DNA from: Dinoroseobacter shibae DFL 12 = DSM 16493 | GTDB lineage: Bacteria > Pseudomonadota > Alphaproteobacteria > Rhodobacterales > Rhodobacteraceae | DNA length: 64,000 bases | Direction: 5' to 3' | Assembly (NCBI RefSeq): GCF_000018145.1 | Contig: NC_009952.1 | Location: 551,001-615,000, forward strand | Shown: positions 1 to 7,998 of the stretch, piece by piece | Layout: every line of letters begins with the position of its first letter | How positions within the stretch are numbered: the first letter of the stretch is position 1 | The notes under the pieces: generated by a model | Told to the model about the DNA's origin: nothing | What the model saw: only the letters and a program-made list of their open reading frames with translations | Database searches by the model: none | Position numbers and translations under genes: made by a program

Positions 1-828
1 ACCGAGATCACGCCGGCTCTTCTGGAAGAAACGCTGCACGAGGCGGACGGGGTCGAGGCAAACGTGGCCACCGGGTATCACGCCATCGAATTCCTGCTCT
101 GGGGACAGGATCTGAACGGTCACGGTGCCGGGCCAGGCGACCGGCCCTGGACCGATTATGCTCCGGGGGACGATTGCACCAATGGCAACTGCGACCGACG
201 CGGGGCGTTCCTGAAGGCGGCGACCGACCTTCTGGTATCCGATCTGGAATGGATGGTGGCACAATGGGCCGATGACGGGGCCGCGCGGGCTGAACTGACC
301 GCCGATGCGGAGGCCGGGATCGCCGCGATCTTGACGGGCATGGGGTCGCTTTCATATGGCGAAACGGCGGGGGAGCGGATGCGGCTTGGCGTCATGCTGA
401 ACGATCCCGAAGAGGAACATTCCTGCTTTGCCGACAATACCCATAACGATCACTTCTATAACGGCATCGGCATCCAGAACGTCTATCTCGGAGAGTATGT
501 CCGCGTCGATGGCACGCTGGTCTCGGGGCCGGCCCTGTCCGATCTGGTGGTGGCGGCCGATCCGGCACTCGATGCCGAGATGCAGGGCAAGCTGGCCATG
601 GCCGTGATGCAATTGGGACGGATCAAGACCGCCGCCGAAGCCGGGTTTGCCTATGACCAGATGCTGGAGCAAGGCAATGCCGCGGGCGAGGCGTTGATCA
701 TGGGCGGGGTGAACGGACTCGTGGATCAGACAAGGTCGATCGAGCGGGTCATCGCCGTGTTGAATGCCGAAGGGATCGAGATCGAAGGCTCCGACAGCCT
801 CGACAACCCGAGCGCTGTGTTCGAGTGA
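1..828 (+). CDS. Imelysin family iron-regulated protein (5' partial)
   Basis: The frame is open from the first base, so the N-terminus and any signal peptide lie upstream; 275 residues are visible. It is assigned to the imelysin (peptidase M75/IrpA) family from the GxHxxE signature, seen as GYHAIE at visible residues 25-30 and followed by FLLWGQD. Known members are periplasmic or envelope proteins often made under iron limitation and found beside TonB systems; real protease activity is doubtful. The next genes (di-haem oxidoreductase, second imelysin, DUF1513) form a recurrent set with it. A strong intrinsic terminator follows the stop codon, so this gene may be expressed more than those downstream. 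The family call is secure; substrate and exact role are not. Confidence 0.88.
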   Translation, partial: TEITPALLEETLHEADGVEANVATGYHAIEFLLWGQDLNGHGAGPGDRPWTDYAPGDDCTNGNCDRRGAFLKAATDLLVSDLEWMVAQWADDGAARAELTADAEAGIAAILTGMGSLSYGETAGERMRLGVMLNDPEEEHSCFADNTHNDHFYNGIGIQNVYLGEYVRVDGTLVSGPALSDLVVAADPALDAEMQGKLAMAVMQLGRIKTAAEAGFAYDQMLEQGNAAGEALIMGGVNGLVDQTRSIERVIAVLNAEGIEIEGSDSLDNPSAVFE

Positions 829-876
829 TCCACGCGCGGTCCGTGCGGCCTTGCGCGCGCGCCGCATCAAGCTCAC

Positions 877-904
877 GGCAGGCCTCTGCGGAGGCCTGCC
901 TTTT
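877..904 (+). terminator. Intrinsic terminator after the imelysin gene
   Basis: A perfect 10-bp stem (GGCAGGCCTC / GAGGCCTGCC) with a TGCG loop is followed by TTTT. It lies 49 bases after the imelysin stop and 28 bases before the next start, in the same direction. It should terminate, or partly attenuate, transcription within the locus. Confidence 0.8.
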
Positions 905-931
905 CCCTCCATACCGCGCCGAGTTGCCGCC

Positions 932-2464
932 ATGCTCACCCGCCACATCCCTGCGCTCCTGTATATCTTTGCTGCCGTGCCCGCCGCATGGGCCGACAGC
1001 CCCTTCGCCAGTCTCGGTGATCCCCATTTGAACGTCGTGCCCAGAACCGCGGAGGAGGCGGCGCGGATCGCGGCTGTCACGGCGCTGACCGAGGATTTCA
1101 GCGCCGCGGCGAAGTTCGAGGAGCGCTCCGCCGGGGCGGCTACGGTGCGGGCGCTGGACAACCCGAACGCCTTCTCGCTGCCTTCCGGCAATATCAGCTT
1201 CGAAGATGAAATGACCTTCAAGCTGGGCAATGGGCTGTTCCGGAAGCTGTGGGTTTCGTCGCCCGCCTCCACGCTCGCGTCTGACGGGTTGGGCCCGATC
1301 TTCAATGCGCGCTCATGCCAGCGCTGCCACATCAAGGACGGGCGTGGCCATCCGCCGGAGAACGCCGACGATAATGCAATCTCGATGTTTCTGCGGGTGT
1401 CGATTCCCGGGCCTGTGGATGCGGGGATACCCGAGATCCAAGGGTATATCGCGACCCTGCCGGACCCGACCTACGGCACCCAGTTGCAGGATTTCGCGGT
1501 CCAGGGCCACGCGGCGGAATACCGGCTGGACGTGCGTTATACTGAGGACATCGTCGTGCTCGCGGACGGCACCGAGGTGTCGTTGCGCCACCCGACCTAC
1601 ACCGCGGCCAACCTGGGTTATGGCCCGCTGCATCCGGAGGCGATGCTGTCGCCCCGCGTCGCCCCGCAGATGATCGGTCTGGGCCTGCTGGAGGCGATCC
1701 CAGCGGCCGATATCCTGGCCCGTGCGGATCCCGAGGATCTGGACGGCGACGGTATTTCCGGGCGCCCCAACATCGTCTGGTCGTTCGAATATGACCAGCC
1801 CATGCTCGGGCGTTTTGGGCTCAAGGCGGGCAATCCCACCGTCATGCAGCAATCGGCGGGTGCCTTTGCAGGTGATATTGGCATCTCCAATCCGCTCTTT
1901 CCGGCTGGCGCCGGGGAATGCACGCCCGCCCAGGCCGCGTGCCAAACCGCCGTTCACGGCGATGGCGATGCGCGGGGGACGGAAATCGATGCCTTGGGGA
2001 TGGATCTTGTCGCTTTCTACAGCCGCAACCTCGGCGTTCCGGCCCGGCGCAACGTGGACACCCCCGAGGTGCTGCGCGGCAAGGAGGTGTTTTACAACAC
2101 CGGTTGCGTTTCCTGTCACACACCCAGTTTCGTGACACACCGGCTGGCTGACCGGCCCGAGCAGAGCTTCCAGTTGATCTGGCCCTATACGGACATGTTG
2201 CTGCACGACATGGGGCCGGGGCTGGCGGACAACCGCCCCGAGGCCCGTGCCACGGGGCGCGAATGGCGCACGCCGCCGCTCTGGGGGATCGGTCTGACCG
2301 AGACGGTCAGCGGCCATACCTATTTCCTGCATGACGGACGCGCGCGGTCCCTGCTGGAGGCCGTCCTGTGGCACGGGGGGGAGGCGCAACCCCATCGCGA
2401 TGCGGTCGTGGCTATGTCTACCGAAGACCGCGAGGCTCTTATCGCGTTTTTGGAAAGCCTATGA
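932..2464 (+). CDS. Di-haem oxidoreductase (thiol oxidoreductase / putative peroxidase family)
   Basis: 510 residues from the ATG at 932, chosen because it opens a signal peptide (MLTRHIPALLYIFAAVPAAWA) with a likely cleavage near residue 22. Two c-type haem sites are visible: CQRCH at 129-133 and CVSCH at 392-396, the layout of the DHOR/DUF1111 family related to MauG and bacterial di-haem peroxidases. The protein is expected to be periplasmic and to carry out redox chemistry next to the imelysins. Its 3' end overlaps the second imelysin gene by 4 bases (ATGA), so the two are translationally coupled. The physiological electron donor and substrate are unknown. Confidence 0.85.
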   Translation: MLTRHIPALLYIFAAVPAAWADSPFASLGDPHLNVVPRTAEEAARIAAVTALTEDFSAAAKFEERSAGAATVRALDNPNAFSLPSGNISFEDEMTFKLGNGLFRKLWVSSPASTLASDGLGPIFNARSCQRCHIKDGRGHPPENADDNAISMFLRVSIPGPVDAGIPEIQGYIATLPDPTYGTQLQDFAVQGHAAEYRLDVRYTEDIVVLADGTEVSLRHPTYTAANLGYGPLHPEAMLSPRVAPQMIGLGLLEAIPAADILARADPEDLDGDGISGRPNIVWSFEYDQPMLGRFGLKAGNPTVMQQSAGAFAGDIGISNPLFPAGAGECTPAQAACQTAVHGDGDARGTEIDALGMDLVAFYSRNLGVPARRNVDTPEVLRGKEVFYNTGCVSCHTPSFVTHRLADRPEQSFQLIWPYTDMLLHDMGPGLADNRPEARATGREWRTPPLWGIGLTETVSGHTYFLHDGRARSLLEAVLWHGGEAQPHRDAVVAMSTEDREALIAFLESL

Positions 2465-3477
2465 AGCATCTCCTTGTGACTTTCCTTCTGACTTGTGCCC
2501 CGGTTCTGGCGTTTGCGGACGATAATGCCCCGGATATCGACGGAATTGTCAGCGACCATATCCTACCACGCTTCGCGATGCTGTCAGAGACATCTGCTGA
2601 CTTGTCGCATGCCGCCGCGCAGGAGTGTCGCGCGGACGCGCCGGAATTGCGCGCGGCCTATGGCGCGGCATTCGATGCCTGGATCGCGGCCAGCCATCTG
2701 CGCTTCGGCCCGACCGAAGTGGACGACCGCGCCTTTGCCCTGGCATTCTGGCCCGACAGTCGCGGCGCAACCCCGCGCGTGCTGAGCGATCTGATCGCCA
2801 CGGAGGATCCGGTCGCGCAGGGGGGCGAGACCTATTCCGACGTCTCGATCGCTGCGCGGGGGTTCTACGCACTGGAATTCCTGCTCTATGACCCCGGGCT
2901 GAGCACCGTCGGCAATGCCGATTTTCGATGCACTCTCGTTCGGACGATAACGGCCGATATTGCCGCAACCGCCGCCGCAATTCTGGCAGATTGGGAAACC
3001 CGGTACGCAGACCTGTTGCGCACCCCGCGAGCCGATGGGGTGTATCGCACCGAACAGGAAGCCTTGCAGGAGATGTTCAAAGCGGTGACCACGGGCCTGC
3101 AATTCACCGCCGACACCCGCCTCGGGCGCCCCCTCGGTACGTTCGAGCGCCCCCGCCCGATGCGGGCCGAGGCGCGCCGGTCCGGTCGGTCGGCGCGCCA
3201 TGTGGCCATCAGTCTTGCGTCGGTCGAGGATCTGGCGCTGCGTCTTGCCACCGGCAACGCCGCTTTGAGAGAGCGGCTTGGGGACCAGTTCGCCCGTGCA
3301 CAGTCGCGGCTGAAGGCGCTGGATGATCCCATCTTTGCCAGTGTGACGGCGCCGCAAACGCGCCTCAAAGTCGAAGTGATCCAGCAATCGGTCAACGAAA
3401 TCCGTAGCACGGTGTCTGACCGACTTGGCCCGAAGATCGGGGTCTACGCCGGGTTCAACGCCCTGGACGGGGACTGA
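2461..3477 (+). CDS. Imelysin family protein (second copy, altered motif)
   Basis: 338 residues from the ATG at 2461, overlapping the preceding stop. A signal peptide is visible (MKHLLVTFLLTCAPVLAFAD). The imelysin core is recognisable (SHLRFGPTE near residues 78-86; RGFYALEFLLYD near 133-144). The family GxHxxE motif is here GFYALE (134-139), with Tyr replacing His, so if the His is a metal or catalytic residue this copy lacks it. Its position in the same operon as the di-haem protein and DUF1513 suggests a structural or binding role in a periplasmic iron-related complex. The family is confident; the function is inferred from context. Confidence 0.8.
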   Translation: MKHLLVTFLLTCAPVLAFADDNAPDIDGIVSDHILPRFAMLSETSADLSHAAAQECRADAPELRAAYGAAFDAWIAASHLRFGPTEVDDRAFALAFWPDSRGATPRVLSDLIATEDPVAQGGETYSDVSIAARGFYALEFLLYDPGLSTVGNADFRCTLVRTITADIAATAAAILADWETRYADLLRTPRADGVYRTEQEALQEMFKAVTTGLQFTADTRLGRPLGTFERPRPMRAEARRSGRSARHVAISLASVEDLALRLATGNAALRERLGDQFARAQSRLKALDDPIFASVTAPQTRLKVEVIQQSVNEIRSTVSDRLGPKIGVYAGFNALDGD

Positions 3478-3478
3478 C

Positions 3479-4561
3479 ATGGCCGGTGGTTTGTCTGGGA
3501 GACGTGCCTTTCTGGGCGGCCTGCTTTCGGCGGGTCTGACACCTGCGCTGACATGGGCCGATGCGGGGTCCCCGGCATTTCTTTCTGCGGCAGTCACCTC
3601 CGATGGCCGCTATGTGCTGTGTGGGATCGATGCGGCGTTGCGGGTCCGGTTCGAGGTGCCCTTGCCCGCCCGCGGCCACGCGGCAGCGGCACATCCGAGC
3701 CGCCCGGAAGCCGTTGCCTTTGCCCGCCGTCCGGGTCGGTTCGCATTGGTTCTCGACTGTGTTTCCGGCGCGCAGAAGGCGATGCTACAGACCCCCGAGG
3801 GGCGGCATTTCTATGGTCACGGGACCTTCAGTGCCGATGGCAGCTTGCTCTATACGACCGAGAATGACTACGAGGCCGGGCGCGGGCGTGTCGGGCTCTG
3901 GGACGTGACAAGAGGTTACATCCGCCTGGGCGAATGGGACAGCGGCGGTATCGGCCCCCATGATATTGAGCGTTTGCCGGGCACCGATACGCTTATTGTT
4001 GCCAATGGCGGGATCGATACCCACCCCGACAGCGGCCGCGCCAAGCTCAATATCCCGACCATGCGGCCCAACCTTGCATATCTCGATCAGGGCCGGATTA
4101 TCGAGATCGCAGAGCTTCCCCCGGAACTGCACCGGAATTCCATCCGCCATCTTGCCGTAGCCCCTGACGGCGCGGTGGCGTTTGGCATGCAATGGCAGGG
4201 TGATGGTCCGGTCGCCGCACTCGCCGGTCTGCATCGTCGGGGATCGGAGCCGCGCCTGGTGCATGCCCCCGCGCCTGAAATGCGAGCGCTTGCCGGCTAT
4301 GTGGGCAGCATCGCTATCTCGCGGGACGGGGCAACGATCGCCGTGACCTCGCCGCGGGGCAACACCCTGCAATGCCATGACGCGCGGAGCCTCACGTTTC
4401 TGGAGGCGTATGAGCTGACGGATGTCTGTGGTGTGGTCAAGGCGGGCACAGGTTTTCTGGCCACCTCGGGGGTCGGGCAGTTGGTGGCGCTTGCCAACCG
4501 AGCGCCCGTGCGCACGGCCCAAACGGCGCTGCGCTGGGACAATCATCTGATCTCGGTCTGA
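3479..4561 (+). CDS. DUF1513 family exported beta-propeller protein
   Basis: 360 residues. The ATG at 3479 lies two bases after the previous stop, so it is the fourth gene of the imelysin operon. The N-terminus has a twin-arginine-like signal (SGRRAFLGGLLSAGLTPALT), suggesting Tat export after folding. The body shows repeated beta-strand units typical of a WD/YVTN-like propeller, for example GHGTFSADGSLLYTTENDYE and GSIAISRDGATIAVTSPRG. DUF1513 proteins regularly sit beside imelysin and di-haem oxidoreductase genes; the biochemical role is not known. The next gene, tonB, is convergent. Confidence 0.8.
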   Translation: MAGGLSGRRAFLGGLLSAGLTPALTWADAGSPAFLSAAVTSDGRYVLCGIDAALRVRFEVPLPARGHAAAAHPSRPEAVAFARRPGRFALVLDCVSGAQKAMLQTPEGRHFYGHGTFSADGSLLYTTENDYEAGRGRVGLWDVTRGYIRLGEWDSGGIGPHDIERLPGTDTLIVANGGIDTHPDSGRAKLNIPTMRPNLAYLDQGRIIEIAELPPELHRNSIRHLAVAPDGAVAFGMQWQGDGPVAALAGLHRRGSEPRLVHAPAPEMRALAGYVGSIAISRDGATIAVTSPRGNTLQCHDARSLTFLEAYELTDVCGVVKAGTGFLATSGVGQLVALANRAPVRTAQTALRWDNHLISV

Positions 4562-4613
4562 GCGCGCCGGTGTTCCCGGCGCTTGGGGCCGCGCGCCTGG
4601 ACCGGCGGCCCTG

Positions 4614-5660
4614 CTACCTTCCGAACCGAATGGGCAAGGTGAAGGCATGTTGCGTGCCATCGAGGTCCCTGGGCGCCTTGGGGAACCTGCCTGCGCGCTG
4701 GACCGCGCTGATCGCGGCGGCGTCTATCGCGGCCACGCCTGAACTTTGCGCCAGACTGACGGCAACCAGCTGACCTTCGGTCGACACCACCAATCGAACG
4801 ACGGCCGTGCCGCGGTCTCGTGTTCCCGAGGGTTTGCGCCGTTCGACTCGGGCCCGGATCTGACTGCCCCAGCGTGTCATGAGGCGCTCGCGGACACCGG
4901 GGCTGAGGCTGGATATGTCGGTCTGCGTTCCGCGACCGGCCGCTGCCGCATCGCCGTCACCTTTCGCCCTTTGGGCTTTCTGCGGCGGCGCGGCGGGTTG
5001 CGGCGCAGCCGCTGTTTCTGCTTTTGGCGCTTGTGCGCGCTCTGGCCGTGGCGCGGGCGGTGACTTGGCGGCCTCGGGCAGCTGGGCTTGCGCGACCGCG
5101 GGCTCCGGCGGGGCAGGCGGCGCAGGCGGGGGCGGCGGTGTGGCAGGGTCGGGGGGAGGCATCTGCGCTGCAGGCGGCGCAGGTGCGGGTGCAGGGTCCG
5201 GCTCTGCCACCCTGGGCGTCGGTATTGCCTGCGGCATATCCAGTGACGGCAGGGCGGGCGGTGGAAGATCCGCAAGCGCGTCCGGCCGAGGCAGGTCCGC
5301 TGGGGTGGGAGGCGCCGTATCGAGGCGCAGGGGTGGCGTCTCGGATGGGGCGCTCAGGGTCCGCGGCGGCTCGGGCGGGGGCGCTGCGGGCGTGGCGGGG
5401 CTGATGGCCTCGGGCGGCTGATCCGGGGCCAGTGGCGTCGGGTCCATCTGCGGTGCGCGGGTCAAAGCTTCGGGCGGTGTCTCGAACGCCTCGACGAGTG
5501 CGTCGAGGTCTCCCGATATGGCGGTCAGGCTGATCGCGACATCGCCGCCTGCGCCGGCATCTCCGGCCGCGCCCTCGGGCAGCGTCAGAAACAAGCCCAA
5601 ATGCAGGACGGTTGCGAGCATCACAAACGCGGGCAGTTCGAGCTGACGCACCATGGTCAC
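4614..5660 (-). CDS. tonB: TonB family energy transducer
   Basis: 348 residues. The N-terminal hydrophobic anchor (LPAFVMLATVLHLGLFLTL) is followed by a long Pro/Ala-rich, periplasm-spanning region of roughly 180 residues. A basic segment and a C-terminal TonB domain (TAVVRLVVSTEGQLVAVSLA, about 280-299) follow. It couples the proton motive force, via ExbB/ExbD, to outer-membrane receptors such as the haem receptor encoded at 7999. The frame opens with GTG at 5660, giving a GTGA overlap with the upstream exbD; an ATG two codons later (5654) is an alternative. It is the last gene of the tonB/exb operon. Confidence 0.88.
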   Translation of the reverse strand: MTMVRQLELPAFVMLATVLHLGLFLTLPEGAAGDAGAGGDVAISLTAISGDLDALVEAFETPPEALTRAPQMDPTPLAPDQPPEAISPATPAAPPPEPPRTLSAPSETPPLRLDTAPPTPADLPRPDALADLPPPALPSLDMPQAIPTPRVAEPDPAPAPAPPAAQMPPPDPATPPPPPAPPAPPEPAVAQAQLPEAAKSPPAPRPERAQAPKAETAAAPQPAAPPQKAQRAKGDGDAAAAGRGTQTDISSLSPGVRERLMTRWGSQIRARVERRKPSGTRDRGTAVVRLVVSTEGQLVAVSLAQSSGVAAIDAAAISAVQRAGRFPKAPRDLDGTQHAFTLPIRFGR

Positions 5661-6049
5661 GACGGCGCCGTGGTCAACTCGACGTCGCGAATCCCGGCCT
5701 CGGCCAGACGGCGCAGCAAAGCTGCAAGCGCGGTGCCCGGGACCCGGTAATCGGCGCGGATCTGCAAGGGAACGCCCGGCTCGGGCCCATATTCTTCCAG
5801 GGCTGCGGCCAGCGCGGTTTCGCCGGTGAACGCGTCGAAGGCAATCAGGCCATCGGCCGAAAGAAACAGCCGCACCGGCGTTTCGGATGCCAACTCCTGG
5901 TCTTCGGTGCTGGGCAACACGACCTCGATCGGATCCGCGGGGCGGATCTCGGCGGTGATCAGAAAAAAGATCAGCAGCAGGAACACCACGTTGATCATCG
6001 GGATGATGCTCTCGTTGCGCAGAGGTTTCGGGGGCGGTGGAATGCGCAC
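5657..6049 (-). CDS. ExbD-like biopolymer transport protein lacking the channel Asp
   Basis: 130 residues: a short cytoplasmic N-terminus, one membrane helix (about 17-37) and a periplasmic domain, the normal ExbD/TolR build. In ExbD the helix carries a conserved, protonatable Asp (PxxD); here the helix reads PMINVVFLLLIFF, with Asn at residue 20 (codon AAC). The neighbouring exbD at 6054 keeps the Asp. The two are therefore not simple duplicates and may form a mixed ExbD dimer. It starts 4 bases after the upstream exbD stop and overlaps tonB at its end. Confidence 0.85.
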   Translation of the reverse strand: MRIPPPPKPLRNESIIPMINVVFLLLIFFLITAEIRPADPIEVVLPSTEDQELASETPVRLFLSADGLIAFDAFTGETALAAALEEYGPEPGVPLQIRADYRVPGTALAALLRRLAEAGIRDVELTTAPS

Positions 6050-6053
6050 GGGA

Positions 6054-6440
6054 CTACTCCAGGATTGCGAAGCGTGTGTATCCCGCGGCTTCCAGTGTCG
6101 CGACCAGATCGACCAGCCGTTGCAGAACCGCGTCGTCCCGGCTCCGCAGGATGATCAGGTCGTCTGGTGATGCGGTCAGGTCGGCAAGCGTGGCGCGGAG
6201 GGCGTCCTCGTCCAGTGCCACACCGTTCAGACGCTGTCCCTCCGGCAGCACGTCAATCACCCGTGGTGGGCCGGAATACGCCCCGCTGTTGCCGCCGGCC
6301 AGTGTCAGCGACAGGCCCGTGTCCGAGCCGAACCGTGCCGCCAGCATGAAAAACACGAGCAGCAGGAAAACCACGTCGATCATCGGTGTCAGGCTCGGCC
6401 GCCGACGCGGCCGGGTGGGATCGAGGCGAAAGCTGGTCAC
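6054..6440 (-). CDS. exbD: ExbD biopolymer transport protein
   Basis: 128 residues from a GTG at 6440, which gives a GTGA overlap with the exbB stop; no nearer ATG fits the family N-terminus. The basic N-terminus (RPRRRPSLTPMID) leads into one membrane helix whose Asp22 matches the essential protonatable Asp of ExbD/TolR, followed by a periplasmic domain. It works with ExbB as the proton-driven stator energising TonB. A second, divergent exbD follows immediately. Confidence 0.88.
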   Translation of the reverse strand: MTSFRLDPTRPRRRPSLTPMIDVVFLLLVFFMLAARFGSDTGLSLTLAGGNSGAYSGPPRVIDVLPEGQRLNGVALDEDALRATLADLTASPDDLIILRSRDDAVLQRLVDLVATLEAAGYTRFAILE

Positions 6441-7129
6441 TCGGCGGCCCGCTGGAGCGGTTTCGGTGTCAGCTCCCGGGTTTCGGCGCGAATGAAGATC
6501 CGGGTCGCGAGATCCTCCATATCTTGCCTGATCCGGTCCACGACACTTTCGAAATAACTCAGCGCCATCGAGGCAGGGATGGCGACAGCCATGCCCGCCG
6601 CCGTCGTCAGCAGCGCCTCCCAAATGCCACCGGCCAGCGTGCCGGGGTCTGCGCGCGCGCCTGCGTCTTGCAAGGCCTGAAATGCGGCGATCATTCCCAG
6701 CACCGTACCCAGCAAGCCGATGAGCGGTGCGATCGTCGCGATCAACTCCAGAACCCGCAGCCCGGCGCGTGACTGCGCAAGCTCGCGCTGGGCGATGCGG
6801 TAGGTTTCCTCCTTTGCGCCCTCGAAAGACAGGCCAGGATCGTCCAGGGCCGCAAGGGCGCGCGCCACCAGTCTGGCCCGCACCCCCTGTTGCCCGCTCA
6901 AAGCCCGGTGCGCAGCACCCATGTCGCCCTTTACCCAATGCTGCACGGCGCGGTCGGCGCGCTGTCCAGACCACGCCCCGATCCGAGCGAAACGCCACAG
7001 CTTCCAGAGTATGACGGTCAGCGTGATGACCGACAGGCCAGCAATGACCCAGATGGCCGGCCCCCCCTGCGCCATGAAGCTCTGAAGCGCGCTGAGGTCG
7101 AGCAGGGCAAGCGAGGCGAGATCGATCAT
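6437..7129 (-). CDS. exbB: ExbB / MotA-TolQ-ExbB proton channel protein
   Basis: 230 residues from the ATG at 7129 (MIDLASLALLDL). Three membrane helices are visible near 24-43, 118-145 and 168-190. The two later helices contain the Thr- and Gly-rich faces expected of ExbB (ATIAPLIGLLGTVLG and LLTTAAGMAVAIPA). It forms the pentameric inner-membrane channel around ExbD. The family usually has about 230-245 residues, so it is full length. Gene order on this strand is small membrane protein, exbB, exbD, exbD-like, tonB. Confidence 0.88.
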   Translation of the reverse strand: MIDLASLALLDLSALQSFMAQGGPAIWVIAGLSVITLTVILWKLWRFARIGAWSGQRADRAVQHWVKGDMGAAHRALSGQQGVRARLVARALAALDDPGLSFEGAKEETYRIAQRELAQSRAGLRVLELIATIAPLIGLLGTVLGMIAAFQALQDAGARADPGTLAGGIWEALLTTAAGMAVAIPASMALSYFESVVDRIRQDMEDLATRIFIRAETRELTPKPLQRAAE

Positions 7130-7199
7130 GCGAATGTCTTTCGGCAGTGTGGTTGAGGGCCTTGAGCGGCGAGCGGGTCCGGGGCGTGCTTTGCAGGCG

Positions 7200-7511
7200 T
7201 CACTGAAAAACGCTGACGAGGAAGGCCATTTCGACCAACGCCAATCCCAACACGACCCCAATGCTCAGGCCCATTGGCCCTGCGATCGCCGGTACGACCG
7301 AAACGGCCGCCCAGAGCATGAAAACCAATGCGAAGGGTAAGAGCAGAAATGCCCCGCCATTCATTCCGGGTGGAAACACCTGCGGAAGCATGAGCATGAC
7401 AAACAACGTGGAGCATATCGCAACCGGGGCTGCCAGAACCCATCGTGCGATGGTGGGGTGAGCTGTGAGCCATGCGACCCACGTCGGGAAGGGAGGTATT
7501 CGCGCCATCAT
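7200..7511 (-). CDS. Small membrane protein of unknown function upstream of exbB
   Basis: 103 residues from the ATG at 7511, preceded by GAGGG at a good distance; a second ATG follows immediately. Three hydrophobic stretches are visible (about 22-42, 50-70 and 73-98), so it is probably an inner-membrane protein with three helices. I recognise no family. It lies 70 bases before exbB on the same strand and is probably the first gene of the tonB/exb operon, which suggests an accessory role in TonB-dependent uptake. That link is inference only. Confidence 0.6.
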   Translation of the reverse strand: MMARIPPFPTWVAWLTAHPTIARWVLAAPVAICSTLFVMLMLPQVFPPGMNGGAFLLLPFALVFMLWAAVSVVPAIAGPMGLSIGVVLGLALVEMAFLVSVFQ

Positions 7512-7998
7512 GCAACCCTCGAAAAGGTGTGTGCGATATGCTGGCGGTGACCGCATCCAGGACGGGTCAGGGCTTGCGTGGTGGTGTGGGGCGTCACAGT
7601 GCAGGACCTTGTGACCCCGCTGTGCGGTGCGCTCCGGAAAGTCTGCGTTAACACTTGCTAAGCTGATTTCTTACTGTTTTTATCGGAAATGTCAATCGCA
7701 GCAATGATGCCGTACCTGCCGACCTTGGCCAGGGTGCGCGTCTCGCCACGCATGGATGTTTTGACCCGCAGGGCCAAGGCCAACGAAAGGCGGCGCGAGA
7801 ATGACCATGATCTGCAAATTCGAGTTCATCGCGCCCATGGGTGGCAGGCGAGCTTCGCACACAGGCGCGCACGACGTGACCGCCAGCGTTGGCTTGGCGC
7901 GAAGGTCGGGCGCCCCATGCCCTGATTCTTAATCCTCAGGCTCAGCAAGGTTTCGCGCCCAGCAGCAGTCCGCTCCGAATACTCCAAAGGACCTGATC
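7512..7998. other. Divergent intergenic region between the tonB/exb operon and the haem receptor gene
   Basis: 487 bases without a credible gene. Short open frames here (7648-7872 reverse, 7689-7925 forward) lack ribosome sites and recognisable content. The part around 7640-7690 is AT-richer and is the likeliest place for divergent promoters. I could not identify a convincing iron-regulator box by eye. The receptor gene has a good ribosome site (AAAGGA) just before its ATG. Confidence 0.5.
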
